From Curtobacterium pusillum (GTDB lineage: Bacteria > Actinomycetota > Actinomycetes > Actinomycetales > Microbacteriaceae), in assembly GCF_007673235.1 (NCBI RefSeq), contig NZ_VDZH01000007.1, positions 78,904-142,903 of the forward strand: 64,000 nucleotides of DNA, read 5' to 3'. Position 1 is the first letter of the stretch. Each line of letters opens with the position of its first letter. A program made the translations under genes and the position numbers. The notes under the pieces are model-generated. The model made no database searches, had not been told where the DNA came from, and saw only the letters and a list, made by a program, of their open reading frames with translations. Of this stretch, positions 61,716-64,000 are shown in pieces.

Positions 61716-62858
61716 TCAGGGCACCTGCGACGCCGTCACCGTGAACTTCGGCGTGCGGACGATCTGCCGGGTCGGGCCGACCGACCGTTCGAGCGCCGAG
61801 CGGTAGCGCAGGTGCGAGTTCCAGACGCACCACAGCTCGCCGCCGCGCTGCAGGATCGTGGCCGCGTTCCGGAACATCGCCTCGGCGGCATCGGTGCTCA
61901 CCGTGGTGTCCGCGTGGAAGGGCGGGTTGCAGAGGATCAGCTGTGCGGAACCCGCTGCGAGTTCGTCACCGGCGTCACTCCGGACGACCTCGATCCGGTC
62001 CGCTACTCCATTCGCCGCGGCGGTCGCCCGTGCCGAGGCGACCGCGGACGCCGAGACGTCCGTCGCGACGACGCGGATCGAGGGCCGCCGACGCGCGATC
62101 GTCGCCGCGATGACACCGTTCCCGCAGCCGAGGTCGACCGCCGTCCGTGCCGTCGGCACGGCGCGGTCCAGTACGTCGAGGAGTGCCCGGGTGCCCTGGT
62201 CGAGTGAGGCGCCACCGAACACCCCGCCGTGGGCGGCGAGGGTCATGCCCAGGTCGTCGACGTGCACGGAACGCGGCCACGGGTTCGTCGTGTCGGCCCG
62301 CGCGGCTTGCGCGGACAGGGGATCGGTGGCGACGAGGAGCCGTGACTTGCCTCGGCCGCGTGATGCCGTGACGTCGCCGAAGTACCGACGGAGGACGTCG
62401 TTCTGCGAGAGGGACATGTGCTTCGTCATGCCGCCGCAGAGGAGCACGACGTCCGGGGCGGCGTACCGGGCGATCGCTCTGGTGATCTCGTCGAGTCGGT
62501 CGTTCGACTTCGTCAGCCGGAGCAGGACCAGTCGGACGTCCGTGAAGGCCTGCTTGAGCGTTGCCGGGTGGTGGAACCCTCGCCGTCCGAACGTGCCAGC
62601 GTTCGCCTCGAGTGCGCGGACGCCGACGAGCGAGTCCTGCACGACCCGCACGTCGGACGCGCCGTGCACGGTCATCGCGCCGAGGGTGAGGACGCCGTGG
62701 CGATCGTCGACCACCGCGACGCCGCCAGGTTGGCGGAGCGCATCACCGTGCACGTGCGGCGCCTCGTCGAGGATGAAGCGATCGGTACCGTCGATCGCGA
62801 TGAGGTCAGCCGTGTCGTCGGTGCGGCGGCGGAAGAGGTCGGCGAAGTCCGGTGGCAC
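61716..62858 (-). CDS. class I methyltransferase, RlmG/RsmC-like
   Basis: The 380-aa protein has an N-terminal degenerate methyltransferase-like domain and a C-terminal catalytic domain with AVDLGCGNGVIAATIARRRP (SAM site) and LILCNPPFHADTTV, where NPPF is the signature of N2-guanine or N6-adenine methylation. HADTTVS resembles the RlmG/RsmC class that makes m2G in rRNA. The exact site is not predictable. It converges on the beta-helix gene with a 15-nt gap. Confidence 0.88.
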   Translation of the reverse strand: MPPDFADLFRRRTDDTADLIAIDGTDRFILDEAPHVHGDALRQPGGVAVVDDRHGVLTLGAMTVHGASDVRVVQDSLVGVRALEANAGTFGRRGFHHPATLKQAFTDVRLVLLRLTKSNDRLDEITRAIARYAAPDVVLLCGGMTKHMSLSQNDVLRRYFGDVTASRGRGKSRLLVATDPLSAQAARADTTNPWPRSVHVDDLGMTLAAHGGVFGGASLDQGTRALLDVLDRAVPTARTAVDLGCGNGVIAATIARRRPSIRVVATDVSASAVASARATAAANGVADRIEVVRSDAGDELAAGSAQLILCNPPFHADTTVSTDAAEAMFRNAATILQRGGELWCVWNSHLRYRSALERSVGPTRQIVRTPKFTVTASQVP

Positions 62859-63007
62859 GGCGCAACCCTACCGACCGGCACCGAGGGCCGTGCGACTCGG
62901 CCTCGTCCCGCAGGCAGCGAATCGCACAGCATCAGCACGATCTCGGAATCACCCAGAGCGGTGAGCGTGCCACGCTCTGCGGCGCCCACGCTCGGAACTG
63001 CCGGAGC

Positions 63008-63322
63008 TACAGCGCGCTCAAGAACCTGAACGTCGTGTTCGACGAGGACTTCTCGCAGAAGGCCACGGTCACCGGCACGGGTGAGGCCGGCGCGACGATC
63101 ACGATCACGAACGCCAAGGGCGAGATCATCGGTTCCGGAACGGCGGACCATCCGTCGGGCGCCTTCTCGATCCCCGTCGACGCGCCGAACACCGGTGGTC
63201 GGCAGTCGCTGACGGTCACGCAGCAGATCGGCGACGACAACGGTGGCTCGGCGAACGTCGACGCTCAGTACGGTGGTGCCGTCACGATCACTTCCCCGGT
63301 CGACGGCGCGCACCACGGTTGC
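63008..63322 (+). pseudogene. orphan Ig-like adhesin module without start
   Basis: The frame YSALKNLNVVFDEDFSQKATVTGTGEAGATITITNAKGEIIGSGTA ... GGAVTITSPVDGA is a clear bacterial Ig-like repeat such as those of long surface proteins. It has no start codon, signal peptide or anchor, and both ends lose similarity. It lies in the 626-nt gap before the secreted gene. It looks like a remnant of a larger surface protein. Confidence 0.65.
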
Positions 63323-63366
63323 GTCGTTCGCACTCAACTCTCAGCAGGTCTCGAGTCGGTATCGCG

Positions 63367-63396
63367 TTCGTATATTGGTATGTCACGTGATATTCT
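63367..63396 (+). promoter_or_regulatory. AT-rich promoter of the terminal secreted-protein gene
   Basis: TTCGTATATTGGTATGTC is followed by the palindrome TCACGTGA (63383-63390) and a TATTCT -10 box (63391-63396). The leader would be about 80 nt. The block from 63372 aligns without gaps to the kinase promoter at 56720-56745. Confidence 0.6.
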
Positions 63397-63484
63397 GGAT
63401 GTGCATGCCGTGACGGCTCAGCCATCGCGTGTGTGTTTCCCTCCCGCACGGCCGCCGTCGCGTGGCTTGTCCTGAAAGATGCAC

Positions 63485-64000
63485 ATGTCTCACAAGAACA
63501 GGGCTCGAGCCCTGAAGTCCATCGGCGCGGCTGGTCTCGCCGCGGCCACCGTCGTCTCCGGCCTCAGCTTCGGCACCGCCGCCGCGACCGCGACCGCCAC
63601 CACGTTCCCGTCGGGTACGGTTCCCTTCGTCTTCGCGACGAACGGCTCTTTCTACGCCGTGAAGTCTGACCTCACGGTCTCGAGCTACTCGACCGCCTCC
63701 CAGGCCAGGGCCAACGCTACGCAGTTCACGATCCCTGCGGCTGGCCAGCGTGGGCAGTTCCAGATTGCAGGCACGTCCAGCTGCATCGCAGACGGCGGCT
63801 CGTACAACGCCGTCATCAGCACATGTTCGACTTCCGCTGCATCACAGAAGTGGGAGGTGCTCAACACCGGCGAAATCTTCAAAGCGGGTAGTTATGCGCC
63901 GCTACGTGTCAACACTGCTGGGACGCGCCTGGTCGTGAACGACGGCCAGATGAGCAAGCTCGTTCCGCTGTTCGATGGTGTGGTGCGTGCGGGTTCGGTT
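63485..64000 (+). CDS. secreted protein, possibly with a beta-trefoil domain, cut by window edge
   Basis: The first 172 codons are present. The N-terminus MSHKNRARALKSIGAAGLAAATVVSGLSFGTAAATA is a signal peptide. The following part has SSCIADGG, STCSTSAASQKWEVLNTGEI and LRVNTAGTRLVVNDG; the QKW in context recalls the QxW motif of ricin-type beta-trefoils, so a carbohydrate-binding start is possible. An ATG two codons earlier is an alternative. Its promoter resembles that of the polysaccharide kinase. It may be a large surface protein, to which the Ig fragment upstream may once have belonged. Confidence 0.8.
   Translation, partial: MSHKNRARALKSIGAAGLAAATVVSGLSFGTAAATATATTFPSGTVPFVFATNGSFYAVKSDLTVSSYSTASQARANATQFTIPAAGQRGQFQIAGTSSCIADGGSYNAVISTCSTSAASQKWEVLNTGEIFKAGSYAPLRVNTAGTRLVVNDGQMSKLVPLFDGVVRAGSV

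Overview
The window is very GC-rich, actinobacterial DNA, most likely from a pigmented, plant- or surface-associated member of the Microbacteriaceae; Curtobacterium is my best guess. The evidence is a complete C50 carotenoid operon (crtE-crtB-crtI-crtYe-crtYf-crtEb with a divergent idi), an LAxTG-type wall anchor, bifunctional Mycobacterium-like Dcd, many TAnnnT -10 boxes placed 6-8 nt before the start codon (leaderless mRNAs), and a large load of carbohydrate uptake genes. No rRNA, phage, insertion sequence or CRISPR array is visible. The genus call is inference.

Layout. 1-5.1 kb (minus strand): two FAD amine oxidases coupled to a solute-binding lipoprotein, a class A beta-lactamase and tRNA-Gly(CCC). 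5.3-9.8 kb (plus): an unrecognised two-gene unit and a 947-aa lectin/Ig-repeat wall adhesin. 9.9-15.2 kb: a CopD-CtaG fusion, a double GNAT acetyltransferase, dcd, an HTH-MNT/HepT-like toxin-antitoxin pair whose HEPN catalytic motif is lost, and a small secreted protein. 15.4-20.8 kb: a ChvE/MmsAB monosaccharide ABC transporter and a LacI regulator that share a near-identical operator. 21-28.3 kb: corA, idi and the crt operon. 28.3-34.7 kb: an oxidoreductase, YihY, a VTT-like membrane protein, an SDR, an ABC-F ATPase with a possible leader peptide, and DUF3151. 34.8-41.2 kb (minus): a sugar ABC transporter translationally coupled to a family 2 beta-galactosidase. 41.4-44.9 kb: a Balon/Rv2629-like protein, and an MFS transporter facing a GntR regulator. 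45.1-54.3 kb: a LacI regulator, then a dipeptide-type ABC transporter, an alpha/beta hydrolase and a GH1 beta-glucosidase, probably a beta-glucoside uptake and cleavage operon. 54.3-61.7 kb: an ankyrin protein and an exopolysaccharide block (tyrosine autokinase, flippase, polymerase/ligase, DUF3060-like lipoprotein, beta-helix protein). 61.7-64 kb: an RlmG/RsmC-like methyltransferase, an adhesin fragment, and the start of a secreted protein that runs off the window.

Three themes cut across the genes. First, a dispersed palindromic element (core CTGGAGGCGCG...CGCGCCTCCAG) lies between genes and also inside gene ends, where it is translated. Second, most operons are tightly coupled through 4-nt ATGA/GTGA/TTGA overlaps. 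Third, rare AT-rich islands mark the promoters of the surface and polysaccharide genes, and two or three of them share a long motif. The oddest single gene is the GH1 glucosidase, which has no ATG, GTG or TTG start and sits in frame behind the hydrolase stop codon.
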